From contig NZ_FYEA01000004.1 of the NCBI RefSeq assembly GCF_900187605.1, positions 350,076 to 414,075 on the forward strand: a stretch of 64,000 bases of DNA, given 5' to 3'. This DNA is from Pseudomonas sp. Irchel 3H7. Lineage in GTDB: Bacteria; Pseudomonadota; Gammaproteobacteria; Pseudomonadales; Pseudomonadaceae. The notes beneath the pieces were generated by a model. It searched no databases. It saw only the letters and a list, made by a program, of their open reading frames with translations, and was not told the DNA's origin. Every line of letters starts with the position of its first letter. The stretch's first letter is position 1. The translations under genes were made by a program, and so were the position numbers. Below are positions 41,148 through 50,564 of the stretch, piece after piece.

Positions 41148-42259
41148 TATTCTTGTCTCCCGGTTGTCGCCGGTGCACTGACAGGCGGTTTGACCGCAGG
41201 TCGCGCAGCAGGCTGGGCAGCTGGAGGTTTGGTTGCCGCCGGCGTAGCTGCCGGTGGTTTAGCAGGCGCAGGCGGTTTACTGGCAGCGGGTTTGGCCGGT
41301 GTGGCGCTGGCTGCAGCGGTCGGTGCGGCAGGTGTTGCGGGCGTCGGAGCAGCCGCCGCAGGCACAGTCACGGACTTCGGCACAGTGGCCGGAATAATCG
41401 GACCACCGCCAAAGGCATCAAGATTTTCCTGCGCTTGCGCGGCATCGTTGGCGCGCTCTTCGGCGGTGCGGTTGTCGCTGAATACCAACAACAGGTAACG
41501 GCTGCGGTTGAGTGCGGCAGTCGGCACGGCGCGGACAATCGCGAACGGCTGGCCGGAATCGTGGATCACTTCCTTCACCGTGGCGACCGGGTAACCGGCC
41601 GGGAAGCGCTGGCCAAGGCCGGAGCTGACCAGCAGATCGCCCTCTTTGATATCGGCCGTGTCAGCGACGTGACGCAACTCCAGACGCTCCGGGTTGCCGG
41701 TGCCACTGGCAATCGCGCGCAGACCGTTACGGTTAACCTGTACTGGAATGCTGTGGGTGGTATCGGTCAACAGCAATACACGGGAAGTGTAAGGCATCAA
41801 CTCGACCACCTGGCCCATCAAGCCGCGTGCATCGAGCACCGGTTGACCCAGCACCACGCCATCGCGCTCACCCTTATTGATGATGATGCGATGAGTGAAG
41901 GGATTGGGGTCCATACCAATCAACTCGGCCACTTCGACCTTTTCATTGACCAGCGCAGAGGAATTGAGCAACTCGCGCAGCCGAACGTTCTGCTCGGTAA
42001 GGGCGGCAAGCTTCTGCATGCGACCCTGATACAGCAGGTTTTCGGTCTTGAGTTTTTCGTTTTCGGCGACCAGTTCGGTGCGACTGCCGAATTGACTGGC
42101 AATCCCTTCCCAGAGCCGTCCGGGCAGGTCGGTAATCCAGTAGGCGTCCATCAACACCAGCGACGCTTGTTTGCGCGCGGGCTTGAGCAAGTCGAAGCGG
42201 GCATCGACCACCATCAGCGCGACCGACAGCACGGCCAGCACCAACAGGCGCACACCCAA
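41147..42259 (-). CDS. mreC: Rod shape-determining protein MreC
   Basis: Periplasmic scaffold of the elongasome linking MreB to penicillin-binding proteins. From the first ordinary start (TTG at 42259) the protein has 370 residues: one membrane helix (about 3-18), a coiled coil (about 60-95) and the MreC beta domains with VAELIGMDPNPFTHRIIINKG. The last 90 residues are a low-complexity Ala/Pro/Lys tail. An ATT codon at 42289, with GGGAGGAG six bases upstream, is a better start by ribosome-site spacing and would add IKPLFAKGPS; see findings. It lies between mreB and mreD. Confidence 0.93.
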   Translation of the reverse strand: MGVRLLVLAVLSVALMVVDARFDLLKPARKQASLVLMDAYWITDLPGRLWEGIASQFGSRTELVAENEKLKTENLLYQGRMQKLAALTEQNVRLRELLNSSALVNEKVEVAELIGMDPNPFTHRIIINKGERDGVVLGQPVLDARGLMGQVVELMPYTSRVLLLTDTTHSIPVQVNRNGLRAIASGTGNPERLELRHVADTADIKEGDLLVSSGLGQRFPAGYPVATVKEVIHDSGQPFAIVRAVPTAALNRSRYLLLVFSDNRTAEERANDAAQAQENLDAFGGGPIIPATVPKSVTVPAAAAPTPATPAAPTAAASATPAKPAASKPPAPAKPPAATPAATKPPAAQPAARPAVKPPVSAPATTGRQE

Positions 42260-42430
42260 CGAAGGGCCTTTGGCGAAAAGCGGTTTAATAAGCCGCTCCT
42301 CCCAGGCAAATGTTCTGTTTATTCATACGGCATCAAACCGGCCTGGATGAAGACTGACAGAAGATAAACGCCAACAGGCAGCACTGCAAAGTGCTGCCTG
42401 CGCGCTCACCCACGTATTGCACTCGGCGAC

Positions 42431-43480
<1,050 letters not shown>

Positions 43481-43512
43481 CTAGGCAACGCGTGGGTAAA
43501 AAAGTGCGGCAA

Positions 43513-43541
43513 ACTCTAACAACGACAGGGATTTTGGGCAA
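43513..43541 (-). promoter_or_regulatory. Sigma-70 promoter of mreB
   Basis: On the minus strand TTGCCC and TAGAGT are separated by 17 bp. The -10 element lies about 45 bp upstream of the mreB ATG in the divergent mreB/gatC gap. Confidence 0.6.
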
Positions 43542-43679
43542 GGCGCCAATATGTTAAATTGGCCGCTTTTCTGTGCACCAAGCCCCACAATCGCGGCCTT
43601 ATGACCGTAGAAGTGCGGTAGTGTTCCGACAATCTAACACACGGACGCCGTCCGTTCTGTTTTCCACAGGAGAATCCCG

Positions 43680-43967
43680 ATGGCGCTAGAACGCTCCGAC
43701 GTGGAAAAAATCGCTCATCTGGCCTGCCTTGGCCTCAATGATGCCGATCTTCCACACATTACTTCCGCTCTCAACAGCATTCTCGGTCTGGTCGACGAAA
43801 TGCAGGCTGTTAATACCGACGGAATCGAGCCTCTGGCCCACCCGCTGGAAGCCAGTCAGCGCCTGCGCGCCGACGTCGTGACCGAGAGCAATCACCGCGA
43901 GGCCTACCAGTCCATCGCACCAGCGGTCGAAAACGGCCTGTATCTGGTTCCGAAAGTCATCGACTAA
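43680..43967 (+). CDS. gatC: Asp/Glu-tRNA amidotransferase subunit C
   Basis: Small stabilising subunit of the GatCAB amidotransferase, which makes Asn-tRNA(Asn) and/or Gln-tRNA(Gln) from misacylated precursors. The 95-residue protein has the family pattern [37 protein letters not shown] and LRADVV. GGAG lies upstream of the ATG. It starts the gatCAB operon, divergent from mreB. Confidence 0.95.
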   Translation: MALERSDVEKIAHLACLGLNDADLPHITSALNSILGLVDEMQAVNTDGIEPLAHPLEASQRLRADVVTESNHREAYQSIAPAVENGLYLVPKVID

Positions 43968-43983
43968 AGGGAAAGAGCCTGCA

Positions 43984-45435
43984 ATGCATCAAATGACTCT
44001 GGCCGAGATCGCCCGCGGTCTCGCCGATAAAAAGTTTTCCTCCGAAGAGCTGACCAAAGTCCTGCTGGCGCGCATTACCCAGCTTGATCCGCAGCTCAAC
44101 AGTTTCATCAGCCTCACCGAAGAGCTGGCCATCGAGCAGGCGAAAGCCGCCGATGCCCGCCGCGCCAACGGTGAGAGCGGCGCCCTGCTCGGTGCGCCGA
44201 TCGCTCACAAAGACTTGTTCTGCACCCAGGGCATTCGCACCAGCTGCGGCTCGAAGATGCTCGACAATTTCAAAGCCCCGTACGACGCTACTGTCGTCGC
44301 GAAGCTGGCCGCTGCCGGTGCCGTGACCCTGGGCAAGACCAACATGGACGAATTCGCCATGGGTTCGGCCAACGAGTCGAGCTGGTACGGCGCGGTGAAA
44401 AACCCGTGGAACCTGGAGCACGTACCGGGCGGTTCGTCCGGCGGTTCGGCGGCGGCGGTTGCTGCTCGTCTGTTGCCAGCGGCGACGGCCACCGACACTG
44501 GCGGTTCGATTCGTCAGCCGGCGGCATTCACCAACCTCACCGGCCTGAAACCGACTTACGGTCGCGTTTCGCGCTGGGGCATGATCGCTTACGCCTCCAG
44601 CCTCGATCAGGGTGGCCCGTTGGCGCGCACGGCCGAAGACTGCGCGATTTTGTTGCAAGGTATGGCTGGCTTCGATCAGAACGACTCCACCAGCATCGAT
44701 GAGCCGGTGCCGGATTACTCCGCCAGCCTCAACGAATCGCTGCAAGGCCTGCGCATCGGCGTACCGAAGGAATACTTCAGCGCCGGTCTCGACCCGCGCA
44801 TCGCCGAGCTAATTCAGAACAGCATCAAAGAGCTGCAGAAGCTCGGTGCGGTGATCAAGGAAATCAGCCTGCCGAACATGCAGCACGCGATTCCTGCCTA
44901 CTACGTGATCGCGCCGGCAGAAGCCTCCTCGAACCTGTCGCGTTTTGACGGCGTGCGTTTCGGTCATCGCTGCGAGCACCCGAAAGACCTGATCGACCTG
45001 TACAAGCGCTCCCGTGGCGAAGGCTTCGGCGCGGAAGTCCAGCGCCGGATCATGGTCGGTGCCTACGCGCTGTCCGCCGGTTACTACGACGCCTACTACC
45101 TGAAAGCGCAGAAGATCCGTCGCCTGGTGAAGAACGATTTCATGGCTGCCTTTAATGAAGTCGACATCATCCTCGGCCCGACCACGCCGAACCCGGCCTG
45201 GAAGCTTGGCACCAAGAACAGCGACCCGGTCGCTGCTTATCTGGAAGACGTCTACACCATCACCGCCAACCTCGCCGGCCTGCCGGGCCTGTCGATGCCC
45301 GCCGGTTTTGTCGACGGTCTGCCGGTTGGCGTGCAGTTGCTCGCGCCGTATTTCCAGGAAGGCCGTTTGCTCAATGTTGCGCACCAGTATCAGTTGAACA
45401 CTGACTGGCACACCCGCACCCCAACCGGCTTCTGA
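43984..45435 (+). CDS. gatA: Asp/Glu-tRNA amidotransferase subunit A
   Basis: Amidase subunit that releases ammonia from glutamine. The 483-residue protein carries the Ser-cisSer-Lys triad of amidase-signature enzymes: K76 (APIAHKD), S151 (GGSSGGS) and S175 ([10 protein letters not shown]). It begins 16 bp after gatC and ends 10 bp before gatB. Confidence 0.96.
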   Translation: MHQMTLAEIARGLADKKFSSEELTKVLLARITQLDPQLNSFISLTEELAIEQAKAADARRANGESGALLGAPIAHKDLFCTQGIRTSCGSKMLDNFKAPYDATVVAKLAAAGAVTLGKTNMDEFAMGSANESSWYGAVKNPWNLEHVPGGSSGGSAAAVAARLLPAATATDTGGSIRQPAAFTNLTGLKPTYGRVSRWGMIAYASSLDQGGPLARTAEDCAILLQGMAGFDQNDSTSIDEPVPDYSASLNESLQGLRIGVPKEYFSAGLDPRIAELIQNSIKELQKLGAVIKEISLPNMQHAIPAYYVIAPAEASSNLSRFDGVRFGHRCEHPKDLIDLYKRSRGEGFGAEVQRRIMVGAYALSAGYYDAYYLKAQKIRRLVKNDFMAAFNEVDIILGPTTPNPAWKLGTKNSDPVAAYLEDVYTITANLAGLPGLSMPAGFVDGLPVGVQLLAPYFQEGRLLNVAHQYQLNTDWHTRTPTGF

Positions 45436-45445
45436 GGAGACACAC

Positions 45446-46891
45446 ATGCAATGGGAAGTCGTGATCGGGCTGGAGATTCACACTCAGCTCACTACCCGGT
45501 CGAAAATCTTTTCCGGTAGTTCCACCACATTCGGTTCCGAGCCGAATACCCAGGCCAGCCTGATCGACCTGGGCATGCCCGGCGTTCTGCCGGTGCTGAA
45601 CCAGGAAGCGGTGCGTATGGCGGTGATGTTCGGTCTGGCGATTGACGCCGAGATCGGTCAGCACAACGTGTTCGCGCGTAAAAACTATTTCTACCCGGAT
45701 CTGCCGAAGGGCTACCAGATCAGCCAGATGGAATTGCCGATTGTCGGCAAGGGTCACCTGGACATCGCCCTCGAAGACGGCACGGTCAAACGTGTCGGCA
45801 TCACCCGCGCGCATCTGGAAGAAGACGCCGGCAAGAGCCTGCACGAAGAGTTCAACGGTGCCACCGGCATCGACCTGAACCGTGCTGGCACGCCGCTGCT
45901 GGAAATCGTTTCCGAGCCGGACATGCGCAGTGCCAAGGAAGCCGTGGCTTACGTCAAGGCGATCCACGCGCTGGTACGTTATCTGGGTATTTGCGACGGC
46001 AACATGGCCGAAGGCTCGCTGCGTTGCGACTGCAACGTGTCGATCCGTCCGAAAGGCCAGGTTGAATTCGGCACGCGCTGCGAGATCAAGAACGTCAACT
46101 CGTTCCGCTTCATCGAGAAGGCGATCAACTCCGAGATCCAGCGTCAGATCGAGCTGATCGAAGACGGCGGCAAAGTGATCCAGCAGACCCGTCTGTACGA
46201 TCCGAACAAGGACGAGACCCGTCCGATGCGTTCGAAAGAGGAAGCCAACGACTACCGTTACTTCCCCGATCCGGACCTGCTGCCGGTGGTCATCGAAGAG
46301 TCGTTCCTCGGCGAAGTGCGCGCCACCCTGCCGGAACTGCCTCCGCAGAAACGCGAGCGCTTCCAGAGCCAGTTCGGTCTGTCGGCGTACGACGCCAACG
46401 TGCTGGCCACCAGCCGTGAGCAAGCGGACTACTTCGAGAAAGTCGCAGCCATCGGCGGCGACGCCAAACTGGCGGCGAACTGGGTGATGGTCGAGTTGGG
46501 CAGCCTGCTCAACAAGCAAGGCCTGGACATCGACGAGTCGCCGGTTTCCGCTGAACTGTTGGGCGGCATGCTGCAACGCATCAAGGACAACACCATCTCC
46601 GGCAAGATTGCCAAAGTGGTGTTCGAAGCGATGGCCAACGGCGAAGGCAGCGCGGACGAGATCATCGAAAAACGCGGCCTGAAGCAAGTGACCGACAGCG
46701 GCGCGATCTCGGCCGTACTGGACGAAATGCTCGCGGCTAACGCCGAGCAGGTTGAACAGTATCGTGCGGCGGATGAAGCCAAACGCGGCAAGATGTTCGG
46801 CTTCTTCGTCGGCCAGGCGATGAAAGCGTCGAAAGGCAAAGCCAACCCGCAGCAGGTGAACGAACTGCTGAAAAGCAAGCTCGAAGGCTGA
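45446..46891 (+). CDS. gatB: Asp/Glu-tRNA amidotransferase subunit B
   Basis: Kinase/transferase subunit that activates the misacylated tRNA and receives ammonia from GatA. The 481-residue protein has the N-terminal [13 protein letters not shown], the zinc/ATP region [13 protein letters not shown], the signature [16 protein letters not shown] and the C-terminal YqeY-like tail domain (about 330-481). GGAGACACAC precedes the ATG. Confidence 0.96.
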   Translation: MQWEVVIGLEIHTQLTTRSKIFSGSSTTFGSEPNTQASLIDLGMPGVLPVLNQEAVRMAVMFGLAIDAEIGQHNVFARKNYFYPDLPKGYQISQMELPIVGKGHLDIALEDGTVKRVGITRAHLEEDAGKSLHEEFNGATGIDLNRAGTPLLEIVSEPDMRSAKEAVAYVKAIHALVRYLGICDGNMAEGSLRCDCNVSIRPKGQVEFGTRCEIKNVNSFRFIEKAINSEIQRQIELIEDGGKVIQQTRLYDPNKDETRPMRSKEEANDYRYFPDPDLLPVVIEESFLGEVRATLPELPPQKRERFQSQFGLSAYDANVLATSREQADYFEKVAAIGGDAKLAANWVMVELGSLLNKQGLDIDESPVSAELLGGMLQRIKDNTISGKIAKVVFEAMANGEGSADEIIEKRGLKQVTDSGAISAVLDEMLAANAEQVEQYRAADEAKRGKMFGFFVGQAMKASKGKANPQQVNELLKSKLEG

Positions 46892-46910
46892 TTCCGGCCC
46901 CGCGCTCGGG

Positions 46911-47020
46911 GATCGTTCCCACGCTCTGCGTGGGAATGCCGCCCCGGACGCTCCGCGTCCATTGCGGTGTGACGCAGAGCGTCACGGGATGCATTCCCAC
47001 GCTGGAGCGTGGGAACGATC
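46911..47020. repeat. Cloverleaf-like palindromic repeat
   Basis: A 110-bp element whose ends (GATCGTTCCCACGCT and AGCGTGGGAACGATC) are complementary. Each arm has its own hairpin (TTCCCACGC/GCGTGGGAA), and two more hairpins lie inside (GACGCTCCGCGTC and GTGACGCAGAGCGTCAC). This is an interspersed repeat type seen widely in P. fluorescens-group genomes; it fills the gatB to rlpA-like gap. Confidence 0.8.
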
Positions 47021-47036
47021 ACTTTGGAGTATCTGA

Positions 47037-47411
47037 ATGAAACGTCTGCTCGGCGCCTGCGCCCTGCTCTCCTTGCTGGCCGGTTGCGCCAGCACCGATA
47101 TCATCGACCCGCACGGTTACGACCAGACCGGCGTCGCCTCCTATTACGGTGCCAAGCACCACGGTAAACGCACCGCCAGTGGCGAGCCGTTCAACCAGAA
47201 TTCCCTGACCGCCGCCCATCGCCAGTTACCCTTCGGCACACGGGTGAAGGTCACCAACCTGAAAAACGATGAATCCGTCGTGGTCCGCATCAATGACCGT
47301 GGCCCGCATACCCGTGGACGCCTGATCGACGTGTCCCGCGAGGCTGCCGAACAACTCGGCATGCTGCGCAGCGGCACCGCACGGGTTCGCGTGCAGGCCC
47401 TCGACGACTGA
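47037..47411 (+). CDS. Short RlpA-like lipoprotein
   Basis: Double-psi beta-barrel lipoprotein of the septal-ring RlpA family (124 residues). A lipoprotein signal ends at LAGC (C17). The core shows GVASYYGAKHHGKRTASGE and SLTAAHRQLPFG, and the ND-RGPHTRGRLIDVS-like block. There is no SPOR domain, so it is a short paralogue. Aligned with P. aeruginosa RlpA, the catalytic Glu (E50) and His (H61) are present but the catalytic Asp position is Asn (N53). It may bind glycan without cleaving it. Confidence 0.87.
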   Translation: MKRLLGACALLSLLAGCASTDIIDPHGYDQTGVASYYGAKHHGKRTASGEPFNQNSLTAAHRQLPFGTRVKVTNLKNDESVVVRINDRGPHTRGRLIDVSREAAEQLGMLRSGTARVRVQALDD

Positions 47412-47457
47412 TGGAGCGCTGACCATTTTCGGATTAGCCGACTTACCCCTGATCAGC

Positions 47458-48519
47458 GTGATCGAACTGCTCGCCGGCCTGTGCCTGCTGATCTTCGGCG
47501 CAGAGCTGATGGTGCGTGCGGCGGTGCGTCTGGCGGCGCGTCTGCATGTGCGGCCGCTGATCATCGGTCTGACCATCGTCGCCCTCGGCAGCAGTGCGCC
47601 GCAAATGGCCGTCAGTCTTCAAGCGGCACTGGCGCATAACCCGGACATTGCCGTTGGCAGCGTAGTCGGCAGCAGCATCTTCAACATCCTTGTCACCCTC
47701 GGCCTTTCCGCGCTGATCATTCCTCTGCGCGTTTCGCGGCAATTGGTGCGCCTCGATATTCCGCTGATGATCGGCGCCAGCCTGCTGGTGTTCGTATTGG
47801 CCTGGAACGAAGAGATCGGGCGTTTCGACGGCATCCTGCTGTTGGCCGCATTGGCGCTGTATCTCGGCTTGCTGCTGCGCCAGTCACGACACTCGACGCG
47901 GCCGCACACGGAGCGCATTGAAACAAGCCAAGCGTCGTGGATCGGCAGTTCGCTGATGATCATCGTCGGTTTGGCGATGCTGGTATTTGCCGGGCACCTT
48001 TTGCTCGGAGCTGCCGTGGTGGTGGCAACTGATCTTGGATTTTCCGAGCGTGTCATTGGCCTGACCGTTGTCGCTGTCGGCACCTCGCTGCCGGAACTGG
48101 CGACCTCGCTGATCGCCGCACTGCGCGGGCAACGGGATATTGCCGTCGGCAACGTGATCGGTGCCAACCTGTTTAATCTGCTCGGGGTACTCGGCCTGAC
48201 CGCATTGATCGCGCCGACGCCGCTGTCGGTGTCGCCGAACGCACTGGATTTCGATCTGCCGGTGATGCTCGGCGTCGCCGCGCTGTGCCTGCCGGTGTTT
48301 TATTCCGGTTACCGCGTGACGCGAGCCGAAGGTCTGTTGCTGCTCGGTTTGTATCTGGCGTACGGGCTGCACGTGGTGTCGTTCACCACCGGCATGCCCC
48401 TGGCCGGCAAGCTTGAGCGAATGATGTTGTTTTATGTCCTGCCAACGCTGCTGACGTTCTTGTTGTTCACGTCGATACGCGCCTGGCGCCGCCAGCACCA
48501 CAAGAGGGATATGCCATGA
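47458..48519 (+). CDS. Calcium/sodium antiporter (CaCA family, YrbG-like)
   Basis: Inner-membrane cation exchanger with two inverted alpha-repeats. The 353-residue protein has about ten helices; the alpha-1 motif VALGSSAPQMAVSLQAAL and alpha-2 motif VAVGTSLPELATSLIAAL are visible, each followed by the GS(N)/GAN-type loop (VVGSSIFNIL, VIGANLFNLLG). In alpha-1 the usual Glu of G(S/T)S(L/A)PE is Gln (SAPQ), which may change ion use. The start is uncertain: GTG 47458 is used here, but an ATT at 47425 has GGAG eight bases upstream. Its end overlaps the next gene by 4 bp. Confidence 0.87.
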   Translation: MIELLAGLCLLIFGAELMVRAAVRLAARLHVRPLIIGLTIVALGSSAPQMAVSLQAALAHNPDIAVGSVVGSSIFNILVTLGLSALIIPLRVSRQLVRLDIPLMIGASLLVFVLAWNEEIGRFDGILLLAALALYLGLLLRQSRHSTRPHTERIETSQASWIGSSLMIIVGLAMLVFAGHLLLGAAVVVATDLGFSERVIGLTVVAVGTSLPELATSLIAALRGQRDIAVGNVIGANLFNLLGVLGLTALIAPTPLSVSPNALDFDLPVMLGVAALCLPVFYSGYRVTRAEGLLLLGLYLAYGLHVVSFTTGMPLAGKLERMMLFYVLPTLLTFLLFTSIRAWRRQHHKRDMP

Positions 48520-48893
48520 CCGAATCGAAGAAGTCCGGGGTTGAAGTCCGCCGTCAGGTAATGGGCGATGCGTTTGTTGATCGCGCCTTGGGCAACGCCA
48601 CCGAGTTCACTCAACCGTTGCAGGATTTCGTCAATGAACACGCTTGGGGCGGTGTGTGGAATCGCGAAGGTCTGCCGCTGAAAACCCGCAGCCTGATCAC
48701 CCTCGCCGCCCTGACGGCACTGAAGTGCCCGCAGGAATTGAAAGGCCATGTGCGCGGTGCGCTGAACAATGGCTGCACGGTGGACGAGATTCGTGAGGCG
48801 TTGCTGCATTGCGCGGTGTATGCCGGCGTGCCGGCGGCGATTGATGCGTTTCGCGCGGCGCAGGAAGTGATCGACAGTTACGAGAAAAGCTAA
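48516..48893 (+). CDS. Carboxymuconolactone decarboxylase-family protein
   Basis: Small helical protein (125 residues) of the CMD/AhpD superfamily, with the PcaC-like pattern WGGVWNREGLPLKTRSLITLAAL and GCTVDEIREALLHCAVYAG. The AhpD CxxC redox pair is absent, so a decarboxylase-like rather than peroxidase-reductant role is likely. No beta-ketoadipate genes are nearby, so the real substrate is unknown. It overlaps the antiporter gene (ATGA). Confidence 0.87.
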   Translation: MTESKKSGVEVRRQVMGDAFVDRALGNATEFTQPLQDFVNEHAWGGVWNREGLPLKTRSLITLAALTALKCPQELKGHVRGALNNGCTVDEIREALLHCAVYAGVPAAIDAFRAAQEVIDSYEKS

Positions 48894-48970
48894 AAGATCG
48901 CAGCCTGCGGCAGCTCCTACATGGAAATGCGGTCTCCTGTAGGAGCTGCCGCAGCTGCGATCTTTTGATC
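48892..48970. repeat. Inverted REP pair
   Basis: AAAAGATCGCAGCCTGCGGC overlaps the CMD stop codon, and the complementary arm ends at the 3' end of the AEC transporter gene; the right arm lacks one G of the core (CCGCAGCTGCG). Confidence 0.82.
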
Positions 48971-48976
48971 TTGCCT

Positions 48977-49918
48977 TTATATCCACCCACCCCACTGCAA
49001 AACAAAGATCCCGACATTGGTGGTGATCGCCGCCATCAACGTGGTCATCACGATAATCGCCGCCGCCAGTTCATGATTGCCCTGCGCCGCCCGGGCCATG
49101 ACAAAACTTGCCGCCGCCGTCGGGCTGCCGAAGTACAAAAACAGAATCCCCAATTCCGCGCCGCGAAAACCCCACAACCACGCTCCCAGCGTTGCCAGCA
49201 CCGGCAACCCGATCATCTTCACCAGGCTGGAACTGAGCGCCATGCTGCCGCTCTTGCGCAACGCCGCCAGCGACAGCGTGCCGCCAATGCAGATCAACGC
49301 CAGCGGCAAGGTGGTCTGCGCCAGATACTGACCGGAGGTCTCCAGCCATCCCGGCAAACCGATCTTGAAATAGGCAAACGGCGCCGCCGCAATCACGCTG
49401 ATGATCAGCGGATTGCTGAACACGCTTTTGCAGATGCTCCACGGATCGGACTTGATCACCGGGCTGTACACCGCCAGCACGATGGTCGACAGCGTGTTGT
49501 AAAACAGGATCACCAGCGCCGCGAGAATCGCCCCGAGGGAAATCCCGTAATCGCCATACATGCTCGCCGCCAGTGCCAAACCGATGACGCCGTTGTTGCC
49601 GCGAAACGCGCCTTGGGTATAGATGCCGCGATCTTCGCGCGGGCAACGGAAAATCGCCCACCCCCAGGCCAGGGCAAAGCTCACCAGCGTGGCGAGGGAG
49701 AAGTAGATCAGCAAGGACGGTTGCAACGCGGCGTGCAGATCGGCATGCAGAATGCCGAGGAACAGCAGCGCCGGCATGGTGACGTTGAACACCAGCGACG
49801 AAGCGGTGTGAATGAAGTTGTCGTTGATCCAGTCGATGCGCTTGAGCAGCACACCGAGAAACAGCATGGCAAACACCGGCGCGGTGATGTTCAGGGTTTC
49901 GAGGAAGATTGCCAGCAT
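48977..49918 (-). CDS. AEC-family transporter
   Basis: Inner-membrane transporter of the auxin efflux carrier family (bile/arsenite/organic-acid type superfamily). The 313-residue protein has about ten helices in two five-helix repeats, with the central conserved GAFRGNNGVIGLALAASMYG and the C-terminal FGSPTAAASFVMARAAQGN that carries the family proline crossing. Substrates of bacterial AEC proteins are often malonate, malate or amino acids; none can be assigned here. It is a single gene upstream of the repeat array. Confidence 0.85.
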   Translation of the reverse strand: MLAIFLETLNITAPVFAMLFLGVLLKRIDWINDNFIHTASSLVFNVTMPALLFLGILHADLHAALQPSLLIYFSLATLVSFALAWGWAIFRCPREDRGIYTQGAFRGNNGVIGLALAASMYGDYGISLGAILAALVILFYNTLSTIVLAVYSPVIKSDPWSICKSVFSNPLIISVIAAAPFAYFKIGLPGWLETSGQYLAQTTLPLALICIGGTLSLAALRKSGSMALSSSLVKMIGLPVLATLGAWLWGFRGAELGILFLYFGSPTAAASFVMARAAQGNHELAAAIIVMTTLMAAITTNVGIFVLQWGGWI

Positions 49919-49978
49919 GCCGGGGAGCCTTGGGTGAGCGTCGTTAGGGGGCTAATGATAAGCCAAAAGCTTGAAAAG

Positions 49979-50548
49979 CCCCTCACCCTAACCCTCTCCC
50001 CGAGGGAGAGGGGACTGACCGAGGTGTTTTGCGGCATACATCGACCTGCAAGACCGAGTCGATTATGGATTCGGCAAAGCACTTTCAAGTCGATGTACTT
50101 CTAAAATATCTCCGGATCGGCTCCCTCTCCCCGAGGGAGAGGGGACTGACCGAGGTGTCTTGTGTCATACATCGACCTGCAAGACCGAGTCGATTATGGA
50201 TTCGGCAAAGCACTTTCAAGTCGATGTACTTCTAAAATATCTCCGGATCGGCTCTTTCTCCCCGAGGGAGAGGGGACTGACCGAGGTGTCTTGTGTCATA
50301 CATCGACCTGCAAGACCGAGTCGATTATGGATTCGGCAAAGCACTTTCAAGTCGATGTACTTCTAAAATATCTCCGGATCGGCTCCCTCTCCCCGAGGGA
50401 GAGGGGACTGACCGAGGTGTCTTGTGTCATACATCGACCTGCAAGACCGAGTCGATTATGGATTCGGCAAAGCACTTTCAAGTCGATGTACTTCTAAAAT
50501 ATCTCCGGATCGGCCCCCTCTCCCCCCGGGAGAGGGCTGGGGTGAGGG
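49979..50548. repeat. Tandem array of four 131-bp repeat units
   Basis: Four nearly identical units begin at 49992, 50123, 50254 and 50385, and a final half unit at 50516 closes the array. Each unit starts with the palindrome CCCTCTCCCCGAGGGAGAGG and contains an inverted pair TACATCGAC / GTCGATGTA around GACCGAGTCGATTATGGATT. The outer ends are CCCTCACCCTAACCCTCTCC and GGGAGAGGGCTGGGGTGAGG. A single-copy relative is at 10598. No gene is supported in 49919-50564 beyond this array; short frames in it simply repeat the same sequence. Confidence 0.92.
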
Positions 50549-50564
50549 CCGAGCCGGTCACGCA

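Noticed and set aside
46911..47020. tRNA-like cloverleaf after gatB
   Set aside because: It has several hairpins closed by a stem but lacks T-loop and D-loop consensus, an anticodon arm of normal size and a CCA end; it matches a known type of interspersed palindromic repeat.
49979..50548. Possible CRISPR array, or repeat-peptide genes, in the tandem repeats
   Set aside because: Units are 131 bp with no unique spacers, and the short frames just restate the repeat with no ribosome site; it is a tandem DNA repeat.
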